Below are positions 1 through 8,285 of a DNA stretch of 64,000 nucleotides, in pieces. Source of the DNA: Bacteroidales bacterium (GTDB lineage: Bacteria > Bacteroidota > Bacteroidia > Bacteroidales > Paludibacteraceae); the NCBI GenBank assembly GCA_004557405.1, contig SFDZ01000006.1, positions 38,029 to 102,028 of the forward strand. The letters run 5' to 3'. A program made the translations under genes and the position numbers. The notes beneath the pieces are model-generated. The model worked only from the letters and a program-made list of their open reading frames with translations. It did no database searches and was not told the DNA's origin. Each line of letters starts with the position of its first letter. Within the stretch, counting starts at the first letter, position 1.

Positions 1-144
1 ATGCGCCACGCCTGCCGCAGCAAAATGTGCCGACACAGTCGCGTAGTCGTCAAACGCAACAAGTTTGTAGGCCAAATAGGCATAAGCCAGCACCAAAATC
101 AGCCACTTGACAACTGTATAAATATGTTGTTCGTTGGTTTTCAA
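1..144 (-). CDS. Membrane protein, N-terminal fragment (LPG synthase/flippase TM-like)
   Basis: An open frame of 48 codons runs off the left edge. It would begin at a TTG at 144-142, because no in-frame ATG lies between it and the stop of the upstream acyltransferase, 34 bp away. The predicted N-terminus has one hydrophobic helix (about residues 12-27, WLILVLAYAYLAYKL) followed by a polar stretch. That pattern resembles the first helix of the lysylphosphatidylglycerol-synthase transmembrane (flippase-like) family, and by my recollection genes of that family can sit beside acyltransferases in Bacteroidales. It is on the same strand as the acyltransferase and directly downstream, so cotranscription is likely. 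Family assignment is tentative because only the first helix is visible. Confidence 0.5.
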   Translation of the reverse strand, partial: MKTNEQHIYTVVKWLILVLAYAYLAYKLVAFDDYATVSAHFAAAGVAH

Positions 145-177
145 ACCGAAAAGCAGAAATGGCGCACAAGGCGACGA

Positions 178-1320
178 TTACAGCGTTGCCAAATAATTTT
201 TCAGTGGGTTGGCATACATCTCCAACAATTTTCGACGCAAGAAATCGTAATCGGGCTGCGGCACGGCTATTTTATCGAGTTGTTTGGCAAAATAGTCCAA
301 AACTTTTTGCCGTTCGTCGGCCGGCACCTCGTCGGCAAAGCGTTGTGTGCCAAAATATTCGTCGTAAGCCACCTTGTTTATCGGATATATCACATAGTTG
401 CCATGTATGCGCCGGTCGATAAGCGCCGCCACAGCCGCCACCTGTTCTTTGCGATTGTCGGTTTGTGCGGCAATGGCGTCCAAATCGGCATTGATGCATG
501 GTGTAAACGCATAGTGCACATGTCCTTTGTAGCCCATGATGCCGGTTCGCATGCTGACGACATCGTCGTGCGGCGACTTTTGATAGTTGGGGTTGTCGCG
601 TTTGAGTTGGAACTCGGCCGCCTTGAGGAAATCGCACGGGTCGTATTCGTACGAAATGCTTACAGGGCTGATATTCAAATCTTTAAGATTTTGGATGAAC
701 GAGCCTTCGCCACTGAGGGCAAACATTTTCAGAATGCTCTCTTGTGTGCGGTCGTCCGAATCTTTGGCGCGTCCTTCGCGTTGTGCAATCCACACACTGA
801 CCTGTTTTTGCGTGATGGCATAGCGTATGTATTGCGACAAGAGTAGAAACACACGCGGCATTTCGCGCGGTGCGAGTCCGCGTCGTACCACAAAACACTT
901 GTTGATGCGCACCAACGTTTCGATCCACGGAGCGGCAAACAGGTTGTCGCCAATGCCGATTTCGGGCGAATCGAAGCCGCCACGGAACAGCGACAGCGCA
1001 ATGAAAGCGGCATCCATCACAATGTCGCGATGGTTGGTAACGAGAATGCCGTTCGGGCGGTCGGCCTCGAGCCCCGACACCGTAACACCGCCGGCGGTTT
1101 GTTGTTTTTCGAGGACGGTCAGCACAGGTTCGATAATCCGTTGCTGCAACTCCGAAGCCGAATGAATCGTCTGTAATTGTTGTTCGAGTTGTTCTATCGT
1201 CAGTTGCGGCAGCAAGCGCTGCATCAAAGCCACAAATGCAGGTTCGCGCAGCAACGCCGCAAAAGCCTGTGGCAGTTCGTCATTGTTAAACGGGCGAATC
1301 GTGTCGAAATCAGCATTCAT
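178..1320 (-). CDS. 1-acyl-sn-glycerol-3-phosphate acyltransferase family protein
   Basis: Predicted glycerolipid acyltransferase of 380 residues, acting at the inner membrane in phospholipid or lipid A-type acyl transfer. The catalytic block NHRDIVMD lies at residues 96-103. It is an H(X)5D variant of the usual H(X)4D. A later QREGRAKD segment corresponds to the family's EGTRS-like substrate-binding block. No signal peptide is visible. The start at 1320 sits about 40 bp downstream of a good minus-strand promoter (1364-1394). The partial membrane protein follows it on the same strand. The exact acyl acceptor cannot be read from the sequence. Confidence 0.8.
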   Translation of the reverse strand: MNADFDTIRPFNNDELPQAFAALLREPAFVALMQRLLPQLTIEQLEQQLQTIHSASELQQRIIEPVLTVLEKQQTAGGVTVSGLEADRPNGILVTNHRDIVMDAAFIALSLFRGGFDSPEIGIGDNLFAAPWIETLVRINKCFVVRRGLAPREMPRVFLLLSQYIRYAITQKQVSVWIAQREGRAKDSDDRTQESILKMFALSGEGSFIQNLKDLNISPVSISYEYDPCDFLKAAEFQLKRDNPNYQKSPHDDVVSMRTGIMGYKGHVHYAFTPCINADLDAIAAQTDNRKEQVAAVAALIDRRIHGNYVIYPINKVAYDEYFGTQRFADEVPADERQKVLDYFAKQLDKIAVPQPDYDFLRRKLLEMYANPLKNYLATL

Positions 1321-1363
1321 AATGTTTGGTTGTTTTTAGTGATTACGCAAAAAATGGTGTGTG

Positions 1364-1394
1364 CAAATATACAAATTCTTTTTCCGCTGCACAA
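1364..1394 (-). promoter_or_regulatory. Promoter of the acyltransferase gene (-33/-7)
   Basis: Minus strand TTG (1394-1392), 20 bp spacer, TATATTTG (1371-1364). It matches the Bacteroidota TTTG/TAnnTTTG consensus with canonical spacing. The predicted transcript starts near 1358, about 40 nt before the ATG at 1320. Confidence 0.75.
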
Positions 1395-1420
1395 AAACAG
1401 CAGTTATCTGTCGTCAGAGT

Positions 1421-2422
1421 TCAGAGCAACACCGCCAACAAGGCCGCCACACTTATCAAAATCCAAAGCAATACGCCCTGAATCAGCGGTTTAACACCTA
1501 CCTGTTTCAGCACATCAAGCGACAGCGAAGCGCCGATGAAGAACAAGCACACGGTGAGCGATTTGCGTGCCAAGCCGTTGATAAACGAGCCGACCTGTGC
1601 GCCCCAAGTGCCGCAAATATCGGCATTCGAAAGCACATAAGTGTTGATGACCATCGCCACGATGAACCACAGAATGAACCACGGGATGGAGATTTTTTGG
1701 CCTTTGGTTTTGAACAACAACGCCGTAACCAACGCCACGGGAATAATCCACAAGGCACGCGTCAGTTTGATGGTAGTGGCCACCTGCAACGCCTCTTCGC
1801 CATAGGCTGCACCGGCGCCTACTACCGAACTTGTGTCGTGAATGGCGATGGCAGCCCATGTGCCAAATTGTTGTTGGTCGAGCCCGAACAGGTGTCCCAG
1901 CGGCGGAAAAATGAACAAGGCAACGGCGTTAAGAATGAAAATCGTACCCAACGCCACCGACATTTCGGCATCTTTGGCTTTGATGACCGGCCCCACCGCT
2001 GCGATGGCGCTTCCACCGCAAATGGCTGTACCCGAACTTATCAGATACGATGTGTTTTTATCGACGTTGAGCAACTTGCGCCCGATAAGCCAGCCGGCCA
2101 CCAACGTGCCGACAACTGAAATGACCGTAAAGGTCATACCTTCGGCGCCCGACTTGAGCGATGCCACCAAATTCATACCGAAACCCAATCCCACAACCGA
2201 ATATTGCAAAAGGTATTTCGACATTTTTTTGTTGAATTTCGGGTAGGCTTGTCCAAACAGCAGCGCACAAGCCAATCCGACAAACAGCGCAACCGGCGGC
2301 GTTACCAAGCCGGCAATCTGTTTGCAAAAGTCGTTCGGCACATAGTCGAGCAGCAGCGCCACCGTCAGTACCGACAACAAAACAATGTAAACGCTCTTGT
2401 CGTATTTTTTCAATGTATTCAT
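1421..2422 (-). CDS. YeiH/UPF0324 family putative sulfate (anion) exporter
   Basis: Polytopic membrane protein of 333 residues with about ten hydrophobic segments. It belongs to the YeiH/UPF0324 family, annotated as putative sulfate exporters. The signature segments are present: SGTAICGGSAIAA at residues 130-142 and IHDTSSVVGAGA at about 194-205. These resemble the paired re-entrant motifs of the bile-acid/Na symporter-like fold. The length is normal for the family. The start codon is 4 nt after the ileS stop, so it is probably translated from the ileS transcript. No regulator of the LysR type, often found next to yeiH in proteobacteria, is nearby. The substrate is inferred from the family only. 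Confidence 0.88.
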   Translation of the reverse strand: MNTLKKYDKSVYIVLLSVLTVALLLDYVPNDFCKQIAGLVTPPVALFVGLACALLFGQAYPKFNKKMSKYLLQYSVVGLGFGMNLVASLKSGAEGMTFTVISVVGTLVAGWLIGRKLLNVDKNTSYLISSGTAICGGSAIAAVGPVIKAKDAEMSVALGTIFILNAVALFIFPPLGHLFGLDQQQFGTWAAIAIHDTSSVVGAGAAYGEEALQVATTIKLTRALWIIPVALVTALLFKTKGQKISIPWFILWFIVAMVINTYVLSNADICGTWGAQVGSFINGLARKSLTVCLFFIGASLSLDVLKQVGVKPLIQGVLLWILISVAALLAVLL

Positions 2423-2426
2423 ACGA

Positions 2427-5400
2427 TTATATTTTTTCGATGCTGATGTTCACGACAAAATCTTCGAAATCGAGCGCAATCGGGTTTTCGACCTTGTCGG
2501 CAACGATGAGCGACTGCGCCAACACCTGCGCTGCGATATAATCCTTGAAATTGGCCACGGCGGTATTCACCTCGTTGTTCGATTCGATGGTTACCGCAAT
2601 TTTGTCGGTTATTTCGTAGCCGTTCGATTTGCGCAGGTTTTGAATGCGGTTCACGAGTTCGCGTGCGATACCTTCCTGCCGCAGTTCGTCCGTCACTTCG
2701 ATGTCGAGTGCCACGGTCAGGTTACCCTCGTTGGCCACGAGCCAGCCCGGCATATCTTCGGTAGCTATTTCCACATCGGCAAGTTCGACCTCCACTTCGC
2801 CACTCGGCAACGGCAGCACAATCTGTCCACGCGTTTCGATGTCGGCTATCCGGTCTTGTGTCAGGACAGCAATGGCGGCGGCAATCTCCTTCATCTGTTT
2901 GCCGTATTTTTTGCCCAACGTTTTGAAATTCGGTTTGATGCGTTTCACCAATTTAACGGTCGAATTTTCGTTGGTAACGATTTGTAACTCCTTGATATTC
3001 ACCTCGGTTTTGACCAAATCGGCCACATGCTGCAGTTGCTGCATCACGCTCTCGTTTGGCACGGGCACCACGGCTTTTTGCAGCGGTTGGCGCACTTTTT
3101 TGTTGGCTTTTTTGCGCAATGCCAAAATCATCGAAGTGGCTTGCTGTGCAAGTTGCATGCAGCCTTCGAGGTAAGTGTCGATGCGGTTGTCGTCGCACAC
3201 GGGGAATGCGGCCAAGTGTACCGATTTGTCGCCCGTCAGGTCGCGGTAGAGTTGGTCGGCGTAGAATGGCGCAATCGGTGCCATCAGGCGGCTGACGGTA
3301 ACCAAGCATTCGTACAACGTTTGGTAAGCGGCCAATTTGTCGGCGTCCATAGTGCCACCCCAGAAACGTTTGCGGTTGAGGCGAACGTACCAATTCGACA
3401 AGTTTTCTTGCACAAAATCGCTGATGGCACGGCCGGCGCGCGTCGGTTCGTAGTTTTCGTATTGCTCGGTAACGTCTTTTATCAACGTGTTGAGCAGCGA
3501 CAAAATCCAACGGTCGATTTCGGGGCGTTCGTCCACGGGCACCGCTGTTTCGTCGCCCGTAAATCCATCGACATTGGCGTAAAGTGCAAAAAATGAATAG
3601 GTGTTGTAGAGCGTGCCGAAGAATTTGCGGCGCACCTCTTCCACACCTTCGGTGTCGAATTTGAGGTTGTCCCACGGCGAGGCGTTTGTCATCATATACC
3701 AACGCAGCGGGTCGCTGCCGTATTTTTCGATGGTGATAAACGGATCGACGGCATTGCCCAAGCGTTTCGACATTTTGTTGCCATTTTTGTCGAGCACCAA
3801 GCCGTTGGAAATCACGTTTTTGAATGCCACGCGGTTTTCTATCATCGTGTGAATGGCGTGCAGCGTGAAAAACCAGCCACGCGTTTGGTCAACGCCTTCG
3901 CTGATGAAATCGGCAGTCCCCCAGCCCTCTGAACTATTCGGGGCTTCAAACGGATAGTGCACTTGTGCGTAGGGCATGGCGCCCGAGTCGAACCACACGT
4001 CGATAAGGTCGAGTTCGCGGTGCATTGGTTTGCCCGAAGCCGAGACAAGGATAATGTTATCGACATAAGGACGGTGCAAGTCGATATTTTTCGGGTCGTA
4101 ATTCTCTTTGCTGTAATCGCCTACGCGGAAATTCGGCCACGGATTTTCTTTCATGAATCCGGCAGCCACGGACTTTTCTATCTCCTCGAAAAGTTCCTCG
4201 ATGGAACCGATGCAAATCTCCTCTTGTCCGTCGTCGGTGCGCCAAATGGGCAACGGTGTTCCCCAATAGCGGCTGCGGCTTAAGTTCCAATCGTTCAGAT
4301 TGTTGAGCCACTGACCGAAACGCCCCGTTCCCGTCGATTCGGGTTTCCAATTGATGGTTTTGTTCAGGGCTATCATCTCGTCTTTTACGGCAGTGGTTTT
4401 GATAAACCAACTGTCGAGCGGATAATACAGCACGGGTTTGTCGGTGCGCCAGCAGTGCGGATAGTTGTGTACATGTTTTTCGATGCGGAACGCCAACCCT
4501 TGCTGTTTCAGCATCATACAGAGTGCGATGTCGAGCGTTTCGTCTTTGTCGGTGAGGTTCGGGGCGTAAGCGTTTTTCACAAAACGGCCTGCGTAGGCTT
4601 GGTACAAATCGATGTTGATGTGATTTTTCACAAAATCGTCGTCCAAGTCGTCCAACACAAAGAATTTACCCGTCATATCGACCATCGGGCGTGTTTCGCC
4701 TTTTTTGGTCAGGAACGTTAGTCCGGGAACGCCTGCTTTTTTTGCCACGAAAGCATCGTCGGCGCCGAATGTCGGTGCTATATGCACAATGCCCGTACCG
4801 TCGTCGGTGGTAACGTAGTCGCCGGCAATGACGCGGAATGCGCCCTCGCCCGGATTAACCCACGGAATGAGTTGTTCGTATTCTTCGCCCACCAAGTCGG
4901 TGCCTTTGCCACGCCATACGATGTCGGGTTGTTCGCCCAACTCTTTGGCGTATGCCGACAAGCGCGCTTCGGCCAAAATGTAAGTGGCAGCAGTTTTGGT
5001 GTACGGATTTTCGCCTTTCACAGCCACATAGTCGATTTTCGGGCCGACGCACAAGGCCGTGTTCGACGGCAATGTCCACGGTGTTGTAGTCCACGCAAGG
5101 CAGTAGGCATCGGCGCCGAAGCGGTTGCCTTTCAGTTTGAACTGTGCTGTGCAGGTGGTATCTTTCACATCGCGGTAACAGCCGGGTTGGTTCAGTTCGT
5201 GCGAACTCAGGCCTGTGCCGGCAGCCGGCGAATAGGGCTGAATGGTATAGCCTTTGTAGAGCAACCCTTTGTGGTAGAGTTCTTTGAGCAGATACCACAG
5301 CGTTTCGATGTATTTATTGTCGTAGGTGATGTATGGGTTTTCCAAATCGACCCAATAACCCATTTTTTCGGTGAGCGATGTCCACTCTTTGGTGTATTTC

Positions 5401-5777
5401 ATCACTTCGCGACGGCAGGCGGCGTTGTAGTCGTCCACGCTGATTTTTTTGCCGATGTCCTCTTTGGTGATGCCGAGCATTTTTTCCACGCCGAGTTCCA
5501 CAGGCAATCCGTGCGTATCCCATCCGGCTTTGCGGCGCACCTGAAAGCCCTGCATCGTTTTGTAGCGACAAAAAGTATCTTTGATGGTGCGTGCCATCAC
5601 ATGGTGAATGCCGGGCATGCCGTTGGCCGAAGGCGGTCCCTCGAAAAAGACGAATGCCGGCGCACCTTCGCGCTCGTCGATACTTTTGTGAAACAAATCC
5701 TCGTCCTGCCATCGTTGCAACATCTCTTTGTTGATGGCCGACAGGTCAAAATGGGTGTATTCCTTAAACTTTTTCAT
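2427..5777 (-). CDS. ileS: Isoleucyl-tRNA synthetase, IleRS2 type with swapped HIGH motif
   Basis: Charges tRNA-Ile with isoleucine in the cytoplasm. At 1116 residues it has the length and sequence style of the eukaryotic-like IleRS2 class. The Rossmann catalytic core begins with PPSANGMPGIHHV (residues 48-60). At the position where class I synthetases carry HxGH this protein has GIHH (56-59), so the first and third motif residues are exchanged. The second signature KMSKR is at 668-672 and is normal. A WDTHGLPVE block follows the first motif. The CP1 editing insertion, anticodon-binding domain and long C-terminal domain fit the remaining length. The GxHH variant has been described in a subset of IleRS2 enzymes as giving extreme mupirocin tolerance. 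yeiH-like follows 4 nt downstream. Confidence 0.97.
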   Translation of the reverse strand: MKKFKEYTHFDLSAINKEMLQRWQDEDLFHKSIDEREGAPAFVFFEGPPSANGMPGIHHVMARTIKDTFCRYKTMQGFQVRRKAGWDTHGLPVELGVEKMLGITKEDIGKKISVDDYNAACRREVMKYTKEWTSLTEKMGYWVDLENPYITYDNKYIETLWYLLKELYHKGLLYKGYTIQPYSPAAGTGLSSHELNQPGCYRDVKDTTCTAQFKLKGNRFGADAYCLAWTTTPWTLPSNTALCVGPKIDYVAVKGENPYTKTAATYILAEARLSAYAKELGEQPDIVWRGKGTDLVGEEYEQLIPWVNPGEGAFRVIAGDYVTTDDGTGIVHIAPTFGADDAFVAKKAGVPGLTFLTKKGETRPMVDMTGKFFVLDDLDDDFVKNHINIDLYQAYAGRFVKNAYAPNLTDKDETLDIALCMMLKQQGLAFRIEKHVHNYPHCWRTDKPVLYYPLDSWFIKTTAVKDEMIALNKTINWKPESTGTGRFGQWLNNLNDWNLSRSRYWGTPLPIWRTDDGQEEICIGSIEELFEEIEKSVAAGFMKENPWPNFRVGDYSKENYDPKNIDLHRPYVDNIILVSASGKPMHRELDLIDVWFDSGAMPYAQVHYPFEAPNSSEGWGTADFISEGVDQTRGWFFTLHAIHTMIENRVAFKNVISNGLVLDKNGNKMSKRLGNAVDPFITIEKYGSDPLRWYMMTNASPWDNLKFDTEGVEEVRRKFFGTLYNTYSFFALYANVDGFTGDETAVPVDERPEIDRWILSLLNTLIKDVTEQYENYEPTRAGRAISDFVQENLSNWYVRLNRKRFWGGTMDADKLAAYQTLYECLVTVSRLMAPIAPFYADQLYRDLTGDKSVHLAAFPVCDDNRIDTYLEGCMQLAQQATSMILALRKKANKKVRQPLQKAVVPVPNESVMQQLQHVADLVKTEVNIKELQIVTNENSTVKLVKRIKPNFKTLGKKYGKQMKEIAAAIAVLTQDRIADIETRGQIVLPLPSGEVEVELADVEIATEDMPGWLVANEGNLTVALDIEVTDELRQEGIARELVNRIQNLRKSNGYEITDKIAVTIESNNEVNTAVANFKDYIAAQVLAQSLIVADKVENPIALDFEDFVVNISIEKI

Positions 5778-5815
5778 AGAAAAACAAAACTATTTCTGCA
5801 TAATAATTGAATTTG

Positions 5816-5823
5816 CAAAGATA
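5816..5823 (-). promoter_or_regulatory. -7 element of the ileS promoter
   Basis: TATCTTTG on the minus strand (5823-5816), 39 nt before the ileS ATG. No TTG is seen at the expected -33 distance, so only the -7 half is supported. Confidence 0.55.
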
Positions 5824-5904
5824 CAAAAAAAGTTTGAAAGTGAAAAGTGGAAAAGTGTGCAAGTTTGAATTGTAAAATTAACGACATCGAACGCACGACA
5901 CACT

Positions 5905-5959
5905 CCCCGAAAAAATCCGGGGCACTAAAGCGCTGCGGCTGCCTGTTAGACAGCCGCAG
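5905..5959 (-). terminator. Tandem hairpins after the carboxynorspermidine dehydrogenase gene
   Basis: Two inverted repeats lie between the two minus-strand genes. The first is a 9-bp stem CTGCGGCTG/CAGCCGCAG (5933-5941 with 5951-5959). The second is a 5-bp stem CCCCG/CGGGG (5905-5909 with 5918-5922), with a T-rich loop when read on the minus strand. Placed 29 nt after the stop codon at 5988, they probably end the upstream transcript before the ileS promoter. There is no clean U-run after the first stem. Confidence 0.55.
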
Positions 5960-5987
5960 TGTTGGTTTGATGTTGGTAAAAACCACA

Positions 5988-7190
5988 TTACAGTTCCAAG
6001 TCGCCATCGACGATTTCGTGCCACGGCAAACCGCTTTCGGCTACCTTGGCCAAGAACGGATCGGGGTCAAACTCCTCGACATTGAACACACCTGCACCGC
6101 CCCATTTGCCCGTGAGCAACATATACGCGCCCGTCATGGCAGGCACGCCGGTGGTGTAACTGACGCCCTGCGTGCCGGTCTCTTTGTACGCGGCTTCGTG
6201 GCTGCAGTTGTTGTAGATGTAGTAGGTTTTCGGGCGGCCATCTTTCACGCCTTTGATGCGGCAACCGATGGAGGTGTAGCCCGTGTAGTTCGACCCCAAC
6301 TCTTCGGGGTGCGGCAACACGGCTTTCAGGAACTGAATCGGCACGATTTCGCGCCCTTCGTACATTATCGGCACGATGCTGGCCATGCCAATGTTCTGAA
6401 TGACGCGCAGATGCGTCAGATATTCCTGCCCGAAAGTCATCCAAAAACGTGCCCGTTTGATGGTCGGGAAGTTTTTGACCAACGACTCCAACTCCTCGTG
6501 ATACATCAAATAGGATTCGCGCGCGCCGATTTCGGGATAAGTTACAGGCTGATGAATCTCAAGCGGCTGCGTTTCGACCCATTCGCCGTTCAAATAATAG
6601 CGCCCTTTTTGGGTGATTTCGCGGATATTGATTTCGGGGTTGAAATTGGTGGCAAACGCCTTATGATGGTCGCCGGCATTGCAATCGACAATGTCCAATT
6701 CGTGAATTTCGTCGAAATGATGTTTGGCGGCATACGCCGTGTAGATGCTTGTGCAACCGGGGTCGAAACCGCAACCGAGAATGGCCGTCAGACCGGCTTG
6801 TTTGAAACGGTCGTGATACGCCCACTGCCACGAATACTGATATTTGGCCTCGTCGAGCGGCTCGTAGTTGGCCGTGTCAAGGTAATGGCAACCGGCAGCC
6901 AAGCAGGCGTCCATGATGTGCAAATCCTGATACGGCAACGCCAAATTCATCACCAATACGGGCTGAAAACGTTTCAACAACGCTGTCAGTTCGGGCACAT
7001 TGTCGGCATCGACCTGCGCTGTAGCCACCTCCACGCCATAACGGGCTTTCAGGTCGGCGGCTATGGCATCGCACTTGGCTTTGGTGCGGCTGGCAATCAT
7101 TATTTCGGTAAACACATCGCTGTTTTGAGCCAATTTGTGCGCTGCAACCGTTGCTACGCCACCGGCTCCGATAATCAACACTTTTCCCAT
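5988..7190 (-). CDS. Carboxynorspermidine/carboxyspermidine dehydrogenase (saccharopine dehydrogenase family)
   Basis: NADPH-dependent enzyme that condenses aspartate semialdehyde with a diamine to form carboxy(nor)spermidine, the first step of the alternative spermidine pathway. The 400-residue protein opens with a Rossmann loop (VLIIGAGGVA, residues 4-13). It carries the family segments LDTANYEP (about 103-110) and GCGFDPGCTS (about 139-148). Length and motifs separate it from true lysine-pathway saccharopine dehydrogenases, although the fold is shared. It is monocistronic: its own promoter lies at 7261-7290 and hairpins follow its stop. The usual partner, carboxynorspermidine decarboxylase, is not in this window. 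Confidence 0.88.
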   Translation of the reverse strand: MGKVLIIGAGGVATVAAHKLAQNSDVFTEIMIASRTKAKCDAIAADLKARYGVEVATAQVDADNVPELTALLKRFQPVLVMNLALPYQDLHIMDACLAAGCHYLDTANYEPLDEAKYQYSWQWAYHDRFKQAGLTAILGCGFDPGCTSIYTAYAAKHHFDEIHELDIVDCNAGDHHKAFATNFNPEINIREITQKGRYYLNGEWVETQPLEIHQPVTYPEIGARESYLMYHEELESLVKNFPTIKRARFWMTFGQEYLTHLRVIQNIGMASIVPIMYEGREIVPIQFLKAVLPHPEELGSNYTGYTSIGCRIKGVKDGRPKTYYIYNNCSHEAAYKETGTQGVSYTTGVPAMTGAYMLLTGKWGGAGVFNVEEFDPDPFLAKVAESGLPWHEIVDGDLEL

Positions 7191-7260
7191 GTCTGTTCGT
7201 TTTTTTATTGACTAAAAATGAAATAATTTTGAGCGTTTTGCGGCTGTTCTAATTTTTGTG

Positions 7261-7290
7261 CAAAGATATAAATAAAAAAAATACCGACAA
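7261..7290 (-). promoter_or_regulatory. Promoter of the carboxynorspermidine dehydrogenase gene
   Basis: Minus strand TTG (7290-7288), 19 bp, TATCTTTG (7268-7261). Its -33 element lies three bases from the -33 element of the diverging resB promoter. Confidence 0.8.
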
Positions 7291-7293
7291 CAC

Positions 7294-7324
7294 TTGTTCA
7301 ACAAAAATATTCTATATAACTTTG
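7294..7324 (+). promoter_or_regulatory. Promoter of the resB/ccsA/peroxidase operon
   Basis: Plus strand TTG (7294-7296), 20 bp, TAACTTTG (7317-7324), a consensus match. The predicted leader before the ATG at 7356 is about 25 nt. Confidence 0.8.
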
Positions 7325-7355
7325 CGAAGTTGTTATCGGGCATCACATTTTGCGT

Positions 7356-8285
7356 ATGCAAGCGGAATTTTCAACAGAATCTCGGCGTGGGCGAAACCGC
7401 CTTGTCGCGATAGGTGCGTCGGCGGGTTATTTTGCCGCTGCGATTGTTATGCAATGTTTTTTGGGCAACATCACCCCGGCATGGTGGGCTTTTCCGATGA
7501 ACGTAGCCGTGTTGTTGGTGCTGTTGGTCGGTTTGACCATTGTATGGCGCGAAGCCGGGCAACGATGGTTCGTACAATTTTTGGCATCGGGCAAATGCAG
7601 CGTAGTGGCACTGATGTTGGTAACCGGCGGGTGTTTAATCAAAGGATTTGTGCCGCCCGCGGCAGCATCGTCGGCGGTGTGTGTGCGCTTGGGTTTGCAC
7701 GACTTCACATCGTCGTGGATTTTCGCATTTTGCATCGTGTTGCTCGTCGGTAACTTGTGGCTGGTGATTGTACGCCGCAGCACCAAAGCGCCGCACGCTT
7801 GGCGTTTTGCGCTGAATCACATCGGTGTGTTGCTCACCATCGTGAGCCTGTTTTTCGGCGCGGCCGACACGCACAAATGGCGCATTGTGGCACAGCAAGG
7901 TATTCCTACCGACATGGGCTACGACGCCGCAGGCACGCCACACGGATTGGGCTACGAAATCATACTCGACACGTTTGTGGTTTCGTTTTTCGACAACGGC
8001 ACACCCGCTGCTTTCTATGCCGACATTTCGACCGAGCAAGGCACACAACGCGTCAGCGTGAACCAACCGTGGCATCGCTCGTGGTGCGAAGATGTCCATC
8101 TGAATAGTTACGACACGCAAGCCGGTGCAGCATCGCAGTTTTGTGTACTCGAGCGCGTGGTGCAACCGTGGAAATACGTTACTTGGTGCGGCATCGTCAT
8201 GATGATAGGCGGCGCTCTGTTGCTCTTTTTCGATGGCAGCAAACACAAATCAGTTGCTAAAATCAAATCAAACGACCAACCATGA
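7356..8285 (+). CDS. ResB-like cytochrome c biogenesis protein
   Basis: Membrane protein of about 309 residues with three hydrophobic helices near the N-terminus, a fourth in the middle, a periplasmic segment and a C-terminal helix (about residues 273-290). This layout fits the ResB half of system II cytochrome c maturation, which delivers haem to apocytochromes outside the inner membrane. I chose the ATG at 7356 over the in-frame TTG at 7350. The stop overlaps the start of the CcsA-like gene by 4 nt (ATGA), so the two are translationally coupled, as expected for partner proteins. It is shorter than typical ResB, as other Bacteroidota versions also are. The assignment leans on the partner gene, since ResB sequences diverge strongly. 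Confidence 0.78.
   Translation: MQAEFSTESRRGRNRLVAIGASAGYFAAAIVMQCFLGNITPAWWAFPMNVAVLLVLLVGLTIVWREAGQRWFVQFLASGKCSVVALMLVTGGCLIKGFVPPAAASSAVCVRLGLHDFTSSWIFAFCIVLLVGNLWLVIVRRSTKAPHAWRFALNHIGVLLTIVSLFFGAADTHKWRIVAQQGIPTDMGYDAAGTPHGLGYEIILDTFVVSFFDNGTPAAFYADISTEQGTQRVSVNQPWHRSWCEDVHLNSYDTQAGAASQFCVLERVVQPWKYVTWCGIVMMIGGALLLFFDGSKHKSVAKIKSNDQP

Noticed and set aside
1..846. Plus-strand open frame of 281 codons at the left edge
   Set aside because: Antisense to the acyltransferase and the partial membrane protein. The protein is His/Phe-rich with no recognisable domain.
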